DNA from: Neopestalotiopsis rosae
Taxonomy: Eukaryota; Ascomycota; Sordariomycetes; Amphisphaeriales; Sporocadaceae
Length of the DNA stretch: 64,000 nt
NCBI GenBank assembly: GCA_023078685.1
Contig: JALGAS010000008.1
Location: forward strand, 1,736,001-1,800,000
Reading direction: 5' to 3'
Part shown: positions 44,975-57,900 of the stretch, piece by piece
Numbering within the stretch: position 1 is the first letter of the stretch
How the letters are laid out: each line of letters opens with the position of its first letter
The notes under the pieces: generated by a model
What the model was told of the DNA's origin: nothing
Databases searched by the model: none
Seen by the model: only the letters and a program-made list of their open reading frames with translations
Translations under genes and position numbers: made by a program

Positions 44975-46750
44975 TTATACGCGACAAAGCCTGCCATCCT
45001 CAGCAGTTTTCCAGTAGGTATCGCTCCCAGCCGCTGCGTTGGCCCAGAATAAATGACTCGGGTCGTATTTTTCTTTGATAGCCACCAAATCATCGTATTT
45101 GGACCCATAATAATCAGTTTTCCACTCCACGTTATCCCAAGTTGCTTCGTTCATGTAAGTGCCACCGCCAGGGGTGATATTTCGTAGCGTGTCCTGCCAC
45201 AGGTTAAGCTGCGCCTGGTTGCTGCGGATGTGATTCCAGTCAGAAGTTACCAGAAGTGACTTTGCGAAGGTGGTAGTGAAGAGCGTATCGCGCCAAGCTG
45301 GAAGAACTGCATTGGACGTGTGGTTCGTCTGTGCGACATTTGTTGCAACTGCAATGACCCGCGCACCGCCGCTGGCAATATCTTGGAAGGCCGATACCAG
45401 TGCCGGAAGTATGACTTCCTCATCTTCGACAGCTGAGCGTGGAATGAGTCGGCCGCCGATTGAGATATTACTGGTGTATGTCTGTACAGCCCACTGATCA
45501 TAATGTTCCGCGAAGTTCGCCGACACGCCAGATGAGTAGCTATCCGCAATCGAGATATTCAGGTCTGAAACTTCGTTGAAGAAAGTATTCATTGCTGAAT
45601 CTACATCAACTGTCGTTGTAGCATCTGGCAAAGTGGCAAATTCCATCATAAATGAGGCGGCAGTGAATGTCCAGACTGTAGTCAAACCGTCGATGGCATC
45701 AAGCACGAGAAGGTGTTTTAGCCATGCTTCAATGGCAGCCCAGTACGCTACTTCATCGCCATTGTTTCCAAATGAGAACGATGCACCAACGACGGGCCCG
45801 TCCTGATGCGCTCGAATAGTCATGGAGAGAACAACAGCGAAATTGCCAGCACCGCCACCACTCAATGCCCAATAGAGTTCTGGCTCGATGGAAGGCGACA
45901 CCGTGATATGACTTCCGTTCGCCAACACAACCTCCCACTCTAGGACCTCGTCGGCAGCAAGTCCATAGGCGGCGCTGAGAGGTCCATGCCCACCGCCCTG
46001 GCTGTACCCTCCGGCCACAGCGACAGAAGAGCATGAACCGCCAACAACACGATATCCCTGCTCACTGGCTGCTGTGTAAAGGTCCAAGTACTCTACACCC
46101 GTTTCAACGCGAGCGGCAGGTCCATTGTACCAGTCACTACTGTAGTTGAGGAACGCGATGTTGTTCAAATTGTGCATCCAGAGGGCCAGCGAGCTTGCAC
46201 CGGAGGAGCGCCCAAGGAAATCATGTCCGGAGTTCTTTATAGTAAGTCGTATATTGTTGTCTTGCGCAAAACGTGCGCCTGCCACAACATCATCGGCACT
46301 ACTAACGTTGATGGCATAGCTTGCGAGATTTCCCATTGTACATGTCGTATTTGTAGTCAAAAATGGGCTGCAAGAATTGTTTGCCCAGTACGGAGACATG
46401 ACATTGACCGGGTCTACTACACTGTATTCATGTTAGAGTTGTTGTGTGACGTGCTCAAAGCTTGAGACTTACAAAGTTTCCAGCGAGGTCCATTCATCTT
46501 GGATGTAGGTGCATTTGTCCACGTCCTCCTGGGAGTAGCATGGTTGACCCAAAGGAGTCCCGCGGATGAGGCGTCCTCCCACCGTCTGGTTCAGGTAGTC
46601 CCAAGTTTGGAGGTCAGGCCACACAGAATCTGTGTGAAGGAGGCGACAATTTGTCTGAGTCGATGTGTTGACTGAATGTCCCGCATGCGGAAATGCCTTC
46701 ACTGCAGACAGCACAGAGCAAAATACAACAAATATTTGAGGGCGAATCAT
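44975..46750 (-). CDS. Secreted FAD-linked oxidoreductase (berberine-bridge-enzyme-like)
   Basis: Exons 46750-46473 and 46421-44975, in phase through a 51-base intron, give 574 residues. A signal peptide (MIRPQIFVVFCSVLSAVKA) is followed by an FAD-binding PCMH domain. The His of NSGHDFLGRSSG is the usual 8-alpha-histidyl FAD site. GGSCSSVAVAGGYSQGGGHG may supply the Cys for a second covalent link. The C-terminal BBE segment reads YMNEATWDNVEWKTDYYG and YDPSHLFWANAAAGSD. Such enzymes oxidise alcohols, sugars or natural-product intermediates with oxygen. It stands at the border between the catabolic block and the biosynthetic genes and could belong to either. Confidence 0.92.
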
Positions 46751-47986
46751 GATGAAGGTGCGCAAGGATAGACTCTGTTATTCTGCGTAAGCCAAGTATT
46801 GGTTGCACCAATGTGAGGAGGAGGTTTTCGTTGCCTAGTGATGTCGCAAAGCACCATTTTCATGATACATTAATATAAATACGATCGAATCTCAGTAGCT
46901 TCGAGCTGCCTTGTTCTCAAATCGATGCACTCCGCCAAAGTTCTAAATTTGTCGTTTCAATACAACCTGGTCGTAATGGACCAATTGAATTCACTACTTC
47001 AGTACTAGTTGCTTCCTTCCAAATTTGGAGGTATGTTGCTGTCGGTTTCCTCGCTCATATGATCTATCCGAGGCATGCGTATATCTGTTGGATTGGTGAC
47101 GACAAATAATTAGGCTGCAGAACTCTGCACCCACATAATCAGGCCCCATCCTCCAATCGCGACCTTGGACGGTTGCTACTTTTAGCCCCCAGCCCCCAAC
47201 ATCCGGACCGCGGCCTGACGAATCCGACAGTCAGACGCCTTGCCATCGCCAAGGGTTCCAATGCCGCGGGCAACGGCAAATTGGTGTGTATTTACGCCGT
47301 ACTGTTGGCTGCAGTGAGGCGTTTTTTTGCAGATTTTACATAGTAGCTAGCGCTATACTTTGTAGGTACAATGCATGGGTCCAGGGATCTCATCCCTCCC
47401 GTCCCACCCCACCATAAGCTCCCAGGTTGGCCAGGCTTGCCGGGCTCCCTACAGGGGCCTGATGCTTGTCTCAGTCACAGGCGCAGTGCAGATAGCGCCG
47501 TACTGTGCTGCCCATTTTGTGGAAGGTTTGGGTGATCACAACCTGCATGAGTAGGGACTTATGTTGGTACTATGGATTGGTAATGCAGCAACTGCCCCAT
47601 TGCAGAAGCAATACAGGTCTCTGTGACGGCTGTTTGCGATCAAACATAGAGCTCACGCCTTTCGCAATAGCTCTGCGGCAACTCGGGTGGGTTGTCGCAA
47701 GAATACTGGTCATGCAGGAGCTTTCTGTGTCGCATCAATCGCGGGGCATTTGCGGCGCAATACATAGGGCGGTAACTTCGCCATTATTGCTCTTTTCAAT
47801 CTGCAAACCTGGGACTGCTTGTGTAATTGTTTCCAACGGACCAACATCACAGAAGCTGATCCACATCTGTAATATTGTGCCTTGGAGAGAGACCGGCTTA
47901 AATTTCAAACTCCTCACCCAAACATACACGCACACACATCTATCATCATACCACTCCAGATCCCTCAACAGCGAAAGTGAACACAA
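46751..47986. other. Intergenic DNA upstream of the oxidoreductase and NRPS-like genes
   Basis: This 1.2 kb divergent region has no supported gene. Short open frames around 47505-47960 overlap the 5' flank of the NRPS-like gene and lack motifs. A CA-rich tract lies at about 47928-47938. Confidence 0.55.
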
Positions 47987-50900
47987 ATGGCGAATGAGCA
48001 TGAGATCGCTGCTCGCTGGCAGGATGACCTCTTGCCACATGTTGTCGACCGCCTCGCGCGAGACAGGCCAGATGCTATATTTGGTGAGTGGGTGAGTGGT
48101 ACGGATGTCACCAGCATCACCTACTCTGCCTTAGCCAATATTATTGATGGGCTGTCCGCTTGGCTGGTTGATCAGCTTGGTGCCCCGGGCAAGTACGGTC
48201 TGAATCCAGAGGTACTTACATATATCGGTCCAAACGATGTTCGATACGCGGCGCTCTTGTTTGCTGCAATTAAAACGGGCCATGTGGTATGTCCATGATT
48301 TCGGTTACGCGACTGAGGGATTGCTTGTCGATTTCACCCTTTCTTCATTTTTCTGATCTGAATACAGCTTTTCGTGACTTCGCCCCGGAACAGTCCAGAA
48401 GCACATAGATCTCTCTTCGACCATCTCCAATGTCAGACGCTTATCACGTCGGATCCTGTCCCTCCTGCAGCGCAGGCAGTCCTTGACATTGTCAAGCCGG
48501 CGCGTCACTTGAAAGTACCATCTGTGGCGGAACTACTGGCTCAAAAGCACACTGCCTACCAATTGAACAAATCGTTCCAAGAGCTTCAACATAGCCCCTT
48601 TGTCATAATGTAAGTCGACGCTTTTCGTTGCGAAAATTTCATGACCTAATACAAATTTCAGGCACACCTCCGGCACAACTGGATTGCCTAAGCCGATCGT
48701 ATGGACGCATGACACTTGCAATCAAGTGCTCAATGCGAAGTCTCAAAAGGCTCCAGAGGGTACGGTCTCTGTTGATAGTACCTTGATCAACGGAAAAAGA
48801 GTGATCATTACTCTGCCACCCTTTCATGTGAGTAGAAATGACTCATGATTCCTGCGCAAACACTGACTTATTACAACAGGGTGCATGTCTTGCGCAGCTA
48901 GTAGTCGGCGCTATTCCATTTGGCAATGTGGTGATTGCTCCAGTGGCAGCAGCATTCCCAACAGCTCAAGGTGTGGTAGATGCTCTCAAGCAGACACCAG
49001 CTGATGTGGCCATACTGGTGCCATCTGTTATAGCAGAACTTGCACATGTATGTCGTCTGTTCCTGTCCAAGAATACACAAATGCTGACAATATCCAATCA
49101 AGAACCCCGAGCTTCTTGACTACTGTGCTCAGCATCTTGAGACAATCATCAATATCGGCGGAGATTTGCCGAAAGACATTGGCGATCGCGTAGCGGACAA
49201 GTTATACTTACGCTGTCAGTGGGGGCAGACTGAGACAGGAATCGTCCCGCAGCTTCTTCCGACAGAGCTTGTACCTCCCGCACCCACGGCAAAGGAGCTG
49301 TGGCGATACGTCCGATTCCATCCTTGTGTTGGAGCAGCCTTTGAACAAGTCACCGACGGCAACTACGAATTCGTAGTGAAGCGGGATAAGGTTCTTCAAC
49401 ACACCCAGCCATGCTTCACTGTACCAGGCTTGGACAATCTTGAAACGGAATTTCGTACCAAAGATCTGTTCATACCACATCCCTCCATTCCCAATCTCTG
49501 GCGTTGGCATGCTCGAGCCGATGATATCATTGTCTTCCTCAACGGCGAGAAGACCAATCCAATCTCCATGGAACAACACATTATGGCCTCTCATCCCGAA
49601 CTTAGCGGTGCACTTGTGATTGGAGCGCAGAGATTTCAAGCTGCACTTCTAATAGAGCCAGCAAAGGACAACAATTTGACAACTGCGGAACAAGCTGCTC
49701 TCATTGAGCGTGTTTGGCCCAGCGTGGAAGAAGCGAACATCACTGCACCTGCACACGCACGCGTGGAAAAATCGTTTATTCTTGTTGTTCCAGCAGACCG
49801 TCGCCTCATACGAGCTGGAAAAGGCACTTTCATGCGTGGCGCTAGTATCAAGCAGTATACTGAGGAGATCGAGAACCTCTACTCAAGCGAAGATGTGGCT
49901 AGAACCCTTCCTGAGAGTTCAGGTGGCGAGGCAATACTCTATGCTCCTACCCTCGCTGAAGCTACTCGCCTGATCCGCCAACAGGTCTATGCTGTGTTGG
50001 GATCATCAACATTGGGCGAAAGTGATAACTTTTTCGATCATGGTATGGACTCGCTACAAGGCCTTCAGCTCACACGATCCTTGCGGCGAACCTTTCGCCA
50101 ACAGGATATCGCACTCTCCACCATCTACCAGAACCCGTCCATCACCAGATTGGCCGACTCTATCGTCGCGCAGCACAGTAATGATGGCAGCGACCGTGAT
50201 ACTATGGATAACTTGCTGGCGACCTATTCTGGGTTGATTGATAAAATCCCTACAACTATTTCTCCTGACAACCGCTCGCGAGGAGCAGGGCCAGTTGATG
50301 TCCTTCTGACTGGGTCAACTGGAGCAGTGGGAACACAACTCTTGCACTCTCTGCTCAATCGCGACGGTGTTGGTAGAGTATTCTGCTTGAACCGTGGCGA
50401 TGACGGTGGCAAAGCTGCGCAGTATGTGAACTACAACAAGAATTCCCTCTCGGCATCAGAGCTTGAAAGTCGGGTCACTTTCATCAATGCCGATCTCCAG
50501 CATCCGTCACTTGGACTGGACAAGGCCACGAGTGATTCCCTTCGGGCTACGGTCGGGATTGTCATACATGCGGCCTGGCCGGTCAACTTCAATATGCCAT
50601 TGGTTGCATTCCGCCCACAGCTCGCCGGACTTGTAAACTTGATGGCATGGGCTGCGAGTACCACTTCAAGTTCGAAATTTGTTTTCATCTCATCTATCGC
50701 TGCTATGGAGGGATACAAATCCGGTCCCGCGCCTGAAGGGGTCCTCGAGGACCTGGACACGCCGGCTCACTTCGGTTATGGCATGGCCAAATTCTTGGCT
50801 GAGCTCCTGGTTGACAAGGCCGCCCAGCACTTGGGAAAGATCATGCCCGCATACATTGCTCGTGTTGGCCAAGTCTCTGGCCCTGTGAAGCGCCCGGGCA

Positions 50901-51472
50901 TATGGAATCCAAAAGAATGGCTACCGAGCATGGTGATGAGCTCACTGTATCTGGGTCAGATCCCCGACACACTGGGTCCTCGCTTTGACCGTGTTGACTT
51001 TGTGCCCATTGATGTACTTGCCGACATCTTGGTAGATGTTGCGATGGCACCGACTGAGATGACATCAGAGGCCAATATTGCAGATGCTGCTGCCGCAACA
51101 GTCTTCAATGTTCGCAACCCGCGTCTCACTCCGTGGACTACGCTATTGCCTGCAATTGTCAGCGGCTTTGGCGACCGGGAACCGTTGCAGGTAGTATCCC
51201 CGGCTACTTGGCTAGAAATGCTGCAAAAGAGTAGCGAGACTGGTGACGACAACACCATCGCGAAGAAAAACCCTGCCGTGAAGCTTCTGGACTTCTTTGC
51301 CAAATCGTGGCCAGTAGACGGCGACAAGACTGAGCCCCCCGCTGCAAGCCCCCCGCCGATGGTGATTGAGAGGACTCTCACAGTGAGTCCCACGCTGCGT
51401 GCACTAGAGCCTGTTAGTGTTGAGTGGGTGCGTAAATGGCTCAGGGAGTGGATCGATTTTCAGGGATGTTAG
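47987..51472 (+). CDS. NRPS-like A-T-R carboxylic acid reductase
   Basis: Exons 47987-48286, 48368-48609, 48662-48827, 48880-49047 and 49103-51472 are all in phase and give 1081 residues. Order: adenylation domain (core HTSGTTGLPKP at 182-192, WGQTETG, later WHARADDI), carrier domain with phosphopantetheine Ser609 in GMDSLQG, and a thioester reductase domain starting near 690 with TGSTGAVGTQLL and catalytic Tyr851/Lys855 in YGMAK. There is no condensation domain. Such enzymes activate one carboxylic acid and release it as an aldehyde or alcohol; known fungal examples act on aryl and amino acids. The substrate cannot be read from the sequence by eye. Confidence 0.93.
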
Positions 51473-52522
51473 TGCTACGTGGGGTCGACGATATAACGGA
51501 TATTCTGCATGCAGAATGTGTGCACGTCAGAAGTGAGTCGGCGATGGAAATCGACGGAGATGCGATCTTGCCGAGGTAGATGCTAGTCACATTCCCAACG
51601 GACAAATTTCAGCATGCAATATAATGGACCTTCGTTCAAATCAAGTTTTCTCCATTCAATATTACTAGGATTAGGCCCTTATCTCAAGTACCTGGCTGCG
51701 GGCCGGGCCAGAAATCCGCATCCTTTCTCAGATGCCGGCCCTAGGGTCGGCGATGTATGTTGGCTGTTGGCATATCTGAATTTTAATCACAGCTAGAAGC
51801 GCCTTGCGAACAAATACGACGTGACGTGCGAATGTAATCTGTAAACAAGTTTCATTTCATCACCAACCGATACCAGACTTATGCAGACGGACGGTAATGA
51901 AAACCGGCAAGCGCGCTGTCACTGCCGGTTTTGGAATAGGCTTCATTTCATGCAAACATACGTAGACAATCTAGACCGGTGAAAAGAATGTGATAGCCCG
52001 CTAGGTGACCTGATTGAGGCGTGATTTGCGAGGCTTCTGACCTTCAACTACGAGTGCCCCGGAGGCATCGGCCAACATATCGTGATCACTTCTACCGATT
52101 GGTCGCCATATGATCAGTCCAAAATGAGATGCATGAGATTATTGGGGGCTACAAGCAATACATTGTTGCTGTGCCTCTGAGATGCTGTTGTCGAAAAGCA
52201 AGTGTTGTTGCATGCGACGCTGCAAGGCTCGCTATTTATAGAACAGCGAGTGCTACCATAATCTGCGGCAACAAGAGGTACCTCGAAAGATTTTCCGAAG
52301 GATCGCGAAGGATGACCTCGATGCACGGCACACAATTCTTACCGCTGACACTCTCATGTTCTCGTAATTAAGTTTGAAGGAACCCCCAAATCGAAATTTC
52401 CAAGCTTTTGATGTGCTCCTCGTTAAACTCAACTGTCCATTCTGACCTATCCCAAGTCACCTAGAGCTCATTGGTGATTCTATTTTCTTGTCTCTACGAG
52501 TCTTCTCTTTTTGCCCGTAATC
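51473..52522. other. Intergenic DNA between NRPS-like and seven-helix genes
   Basis: This is 1.05 kb with no supported gene. It has an AT-rich promoter side before 52523. Confidence 0.55.
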
Positions 52523-53710
52523 ATGGCTAGCGTAAGCGGAGACTCAGCCGAGTACATCGGGTGGCGCCTTGAGGTCTTCATCGGTGTCTTTACTCCGCTG
52601 GTGATTGCTGCTGTGGCTCTTCGCTTCTACGCTCGTAGCCTAACGGCCTCAAAGCGTGATGCGGGTGACTGGCTTATATTGGCGGCGCTAGTTGGGCAAA
52701 TCGTCGCTGGTGGTATCGCTATTGGTAAGACTTCCGCGCAACTTCGAACCTATAGATGTCAGCTTACACAAACACAGGAAGCGTGAAACAAGCCGGTGTT
52801 GGACATCATGTCGTGTATCTTGCTGAGACAAACCCAGAGGCCATCACGACATTTTTCAAGTACCTAGTCGCCATGTCAACCTGGTACGCCTCTACGGAAA
52901 GTCTTGCGAAGCTCGCTGTTTGCCTGTTATACAAACGTGTCTTTCCTCAGAAGCCTGTCATCATCACCATCAATATCACCATGTTCATATTGATAGGTGC
53001 ATCAATAGGTGGAGGACTAGCAGATCTGTTTGGCTGCACGCCATTCTCTGCTCATTGGGGCTCGGCTGAAGAGCAAGCCAAGTATTGTATCAACACAGAG
53101 GCCTTATTTGTTTGGGGCAGTTTTCCAAACATCGTGACGGATGTCATCATGTTAACACTGCCAATGCCCATCGTCTGGAAGTTACATACGTCCAAGATGT
53201 TGAGACTGGCTCTAGTCACCACCTTTTTGTTCGGCAATATGTGAGTTTCTGGCATTAGAGTACCGGTGGTGATGCGTTGCCTGTTGCTAATAAAGTCGCA
53301 GTGGACTCATTACATCTATTCTACGTTTCGTGGCATTTTACAACAAGAGCTCATTCATTGATCCCACTTATTCCGGAGTCGAACTTATCATCTGGACGGT
53401 GTGCGAACCAGGCGTGTATTTAATTGCAGCCTGTCTTGTCGTCTACCGACCTTTGCTTGAGAAGGTTGGTATAATCCCCAGTCGGACAAGCGTCGTCAAT
53501 AGCGACCAAACTCCCTGGGCCATGAGAGGACACTCCTATGCATCAGACTCGGGGAAGCGTGCGTCGAAGAGCGTTGGATCGAGAACAATTGCTGGCAGTG
53601 GGGATGGTAGTTTTGTGCAGCTGGAAGATAGTGATGAGAGACCGCTCAGAAACTCTCGAATCAGAGCGACTACAGATATCGAGATGGCCTGGGGTCCGCG
53701 GGCTCAGTAG
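52523..53710 (+). CDS. Seven-helix rhodopsin-domain (PTH11-like) membrane protein
   Basis: Exons 52523-52724, 52778-53240 and 53302-53710 keep phase and encode 357 residues. Seven hydrophobic segments are visible, starting with LEVFIGVFTPLVIAAVAL. The conserved DWLILAALVGQIV in helix 2, YASTESLAKLAVCLLYKRVF in helix 3 and PNIVTDVIMLTLPMPIVWKL in helix 5 are hallmarks of the fungal rhodopsin/PTH11-related receptor family. The cytoplasmic tail is Ser-rich. The CFEM domain found in some members is absent. The ligand is unknown. Its position between the NRPS-like gene and the PKS raises the possibility of sensing linked to the cluster. Confidence 0.9.
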
Positions 53711-54956
53711 ATTGTACTTAGTGAAGTTACCACTCGAATGCGTCGGTCAGTCTTTCCGGTGCTGAGTGTACTCAATCAAGTTCATAGCTGCGAAATAAGA
53801 GACCCTCGTGTAGAATTCGTCGCGATCTGTGTTTGTTGCCCGTCTCGATGCTCACCTGCCTAGCTCTGGCCCAATAATGAAATCTACACAGTGAATACCT
53901 AGGTATGTACCAACGGCCCAACTGCGGCCGGCGGGGTATGATTGCAGCTTGCCACCAATTCGCGGCCAATAGAGCACGAAGTATTCAATTGGCCTGCGCC
54001 GCAGCTGCACATTCAGTGTATTGAGACTTTACGAATCTGGTCGTCAAGGACCTACGTAATTAGAGCAAACGAAACGGCATGATTGGATCTCCGTCTTCGA
54101 AGGATCTCACTTGCATTATCCGCGGGCGAAAACGGAGTCTTTACAAGTCCGTTATTGATTTGATCACATTTGCCTAAGCGGGATCCTGCATTAGCGAAGC
54201 AAAGTGCCAGGCAGATACATAGCCACCAAGCTTTACAAGCCTCGGGAAGCGCCTACCGATATGCATACATATAGGCATAGAACCAACCATCACGGTACAT
54301 ATTCCAACATTGCCGCGGTTGGCCCCCAAAAAGCCCTACGACCGCTGGGGCATCCCGACAATATGACTCTGATTAAAACTTGCGTGATGCATGTGATGTT
54401 CTCGTTCGATAATCTCGGGTAGCACCAACCGCTGGTCAACTGGCAGCCTGATGCTACTGTGAAGTCGCATGCTGTAAATCAATCGGGAACCAATCTGACG
54501 AAAGAACGAAGAAAAGCGAGAGGGGCTGGTGGCCATCCATGATCGAAGCTACATGATCGGATGTCTTCCAACTTTCGCCTAGCGCTGAGGTGGGACCCTG
54601 CAACCAATGGTGCGCATGCTACAGCAGGTAATACCAGGTAGTCGCAGGGATGCGATGAACCATTGGTATCTGCCATGTATCCTCTTGCCAGCCCTACCAA
54701 CCGTATGCCAAGGCTGTACGAAGTATCTTAGTACCGATATCACGCCCAATGGGTAAATGCTGATCTCGATTATATCATGATATATCAATATCAATCTTTC
54801 AACAAGTTCAAACTATCATACCAGATCACCGCAATACGACAGAACGTGCGTCTTCCGTTTCAATGTGAACGTAACCGTGTCTGATGACTCGAAATTTTAC
54901 ATATTGTTTCTGCCATTCCATTCCAAGACGTCAAACAATCCTGTTTGCGATCCCAA
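53711..54956. other. Intergenic DNA upstream of the polyketide synthase
   Basis: This 1.25 kb is the PKS promoter side. No gene or clear operator is seen; an AT-rich stretch lies at 54765-54835, close to the start. Confidence 0.55.
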
Positions 54957-57900
54957 ATGGCGCTGGATCCAATTGCTATCGTCGGCATATCATGTCGTCT
55001 GCCAGGCAATTCCAACAGCCTGGAGGCTTTTTGGAGACTCCTTGTTGAGGGCGGTGATGCCTGGTCTCCAGTGCCGAAAGATCGCTTCAATGAGGCAGCT
55101 TTCTATCACCCTAATGCGAATGACCCTAATGGTACTAATAATCATCGAGGTGGTCATTTTATTGATGGCGATGTGCGCGACTTCGATCATGCATTTTTCC
55201 ATTTATCACCTCCTGCAGCTGCAGCAATGGATCCCCAGCAGCGCATCCTGCTCGAGCTAGCTTATGAAGCATTTGAAAGTGCCGGATGGACTCGTGAAGG
55301 CATTGCAGGTTCACGGACTGCAGTCTATGCTGCCATATTCGGGACTGACTACGAAAGAAACCTCTGCAAAGATGTGCTGGATCTGCCAGTTTATCAAAGC
55401 GTTGGCACGGGCGCGGCAATCCTTGCCAATCGCATCTCCCACATCTTCGATTTGAGAGGCCCCTCTATGACCCTTGACACAGGTTGCTCCGGTGGCCTGG
55501 TAGGACTCCATCATGCTTGTCAGTCTCTTCGAAGTGGAGAGTCCAACTCAGCCGTGGTAGCATCGGCCAATTTGCAGTTAATGCCTGACCACTATATTGG
55601 CATGAGTAATCAGCACATGGTACGTATCTGAGTATTACCCTCTGAGGATCAAAGTACTATACTAATCGATTTCTTGATCTTCAGGTCAGTAGTACCGGTC
55701 GATGCTACCCATTCGACGTTCGGGGCGAGGGTTATGGCCGCGGAGAAGGATTCGTCGTTCTGGCGCTGAAGCGCTTAAGCGATGCTCTCAAAGATGGTGA
55801 CCCTATCCGCTCAGTGATACTCAATACTGGCATCAATCAAGATGGCTACACAGTCCAGGGCATTACTCACCCGAACCGAGCCGCCCAGGCGGAGCTGATC
55901 TTGGAGACTTATGATCGCATTGGCCTACACCCCGGCGAAGTAGCGTACATTGAGGCACACGGTACTGGTACTGTCGCGGGTGATCAAGAAGAACTTTCTG
56001 CAATCGCCAGCGTGTTTTTGACAGCGAACCGCTCAACACCTATGTATGTCGGGTCCAATAAGGGAAGCATTGGCCACACGGAGAGCACTAGCGGTTTGGC
56101 CAGTATTCTGAAGACAGTGGCCATGCTTGATAAGGGGATCATACCTCCCGTAGCGGGCTTCGTGAACCCAAAACCTGGCCTGCCGTTGGATCAGCTCCAA
56201 ATCCCAACGAAACGATTACCATGGCCTCGCAATGGAAATACCCAGCCACGGGCTTCCGTCAATAGCTTTGGGTATGGCGGCGCAAATGCTCATGCTATCC
56301 TTGAGAGAGGACCTCGGACGCACGAGACCACGACTCAAGACCTTGATACCAAAGACAACCACCTTCTCGTTTTGTCTGCGAATAACTCAGCGTCTCTCAA
56401 GTTAATGCTGGAGAAATACGCACATTATCTAGAATCTTCCACTGAGGTTCCTCTCTCCGACATATCTTACACACTCTGCCAGCACCGGTCGGCACTGTCC
56501 TATCGCTTTAGCTGCGTAGGAGATAACCACACACAAATCGCAGATCAACTCCGGCGTGGAGTTCAAGCGGTCGTCAAGCCAGTTCCATCCCAGACCAATG
56601 TCATATTCGTCTTCACTGGTCAAGGAGCCCAGTGGGCAGGCATGGGTCGCGATTTACTCCTGAAAACCGCTTGTTCAGACATATTTCGCAGATCGATCCA
56701 AACCTCCCGGGACATTTTGAAAGAGTTCAATGCTCCATGGGATCTCGAGGTTGAGCTCACCCGGCAAGGCAGCAAAGTTGAAATCAACAAGGCCGATCTT
56801 GCACAGCCAGCTACAACAGCCGTACAAATCGCCTTAACAGAGCTTCTTCGTGCTCAAGGCGTGGAACCAGCAATGGTTATTGGCCATTCTAGTGGAGAGA
56901 TCGCAGCTGCATATGCCGCGGGGCGTCTATCGCAGAGGGCTGCGCTATTTATCGCCTACCACCGCGGTTTTATGTCAGCTGCCTCGAAGAAACGAGGACT
57001 TCCGCGTGGTGCAATGTTATCCGTTGGTCTAGGCGAACATGATGCCTCCCTGTACCTTCAGAATCTTGAGCGAGGCCAAGCCGTTGTCGCCTGTGTCAAC
57101 AGTCCCAGTAGCGTGACTATTTCTGGTGATGCCGATGCCATTGAAGAAGTAATGAGTCGAGTCGCGGCGCGCAGAGATGGTACCTTTCAGCGAAAACTAC
57201 TAGTCGATACGGCATACCACAGTCATCATATGCGCGCTGTAAGAGACGAGTACAGCGCACGGCTGGCCGATCCCGACATGATCGACGAGCTGCGCTGTGA
57301 AGACATTCAGACTAACGGGAGAACAACCATGGTATCATCTGTGACCGGAAAAGTGTGGTCATCTCATTTTAACGCTTCCTACTGGGTTGACAATCTTGTC
57401 TCGCCTGTGCGCTTCTCTGATGCAGTCAAGACAATTGCGTCTGAGCATCACGCAAAACGGGGAGGTTATGCTCTTTTTTTGGAGATCGGACCACACCCTG
57501 CATTGGCTGGTCCGATGCGGCAATGTCTTGCCGCCAGCGATATACCCAAACTTGAGTATGACTATCTTCCGACACTGCAGCGAGGTACAAGTGCCGTCTC
57601 AAGCACTCTTGAGCTGGCTGGCCGTCTCTTTGAGCGTGGCATAAAGGTGCAATTTGAGCAAATCTCCAATGTCAATTCCAATAGTCGTCGCCCAATAGTG
57701 AGACCCGACTTACCGACCTATGCATGGGATCACTCAACGAAGCATTGGCATGAGTCGCGCTTGAACCGCGAGTACCGCATGCGCAGTCAGCCGTATCATG
57801 ATCTGCTTGGTGTCCGCATGGAAACATCTACGTCTATCGAGCCACACTGGAGACATATGATTGGTTTGTCGACACTACCGTGGCTCGCGGATCACGTCAT

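Noticed and set aside
47505..48095. 196-codon plus-strand frame upstream of the NRPS-like gene
   Set aside because: It overlaps the adenylation-domain first exon in another frame and has no recognisable features.
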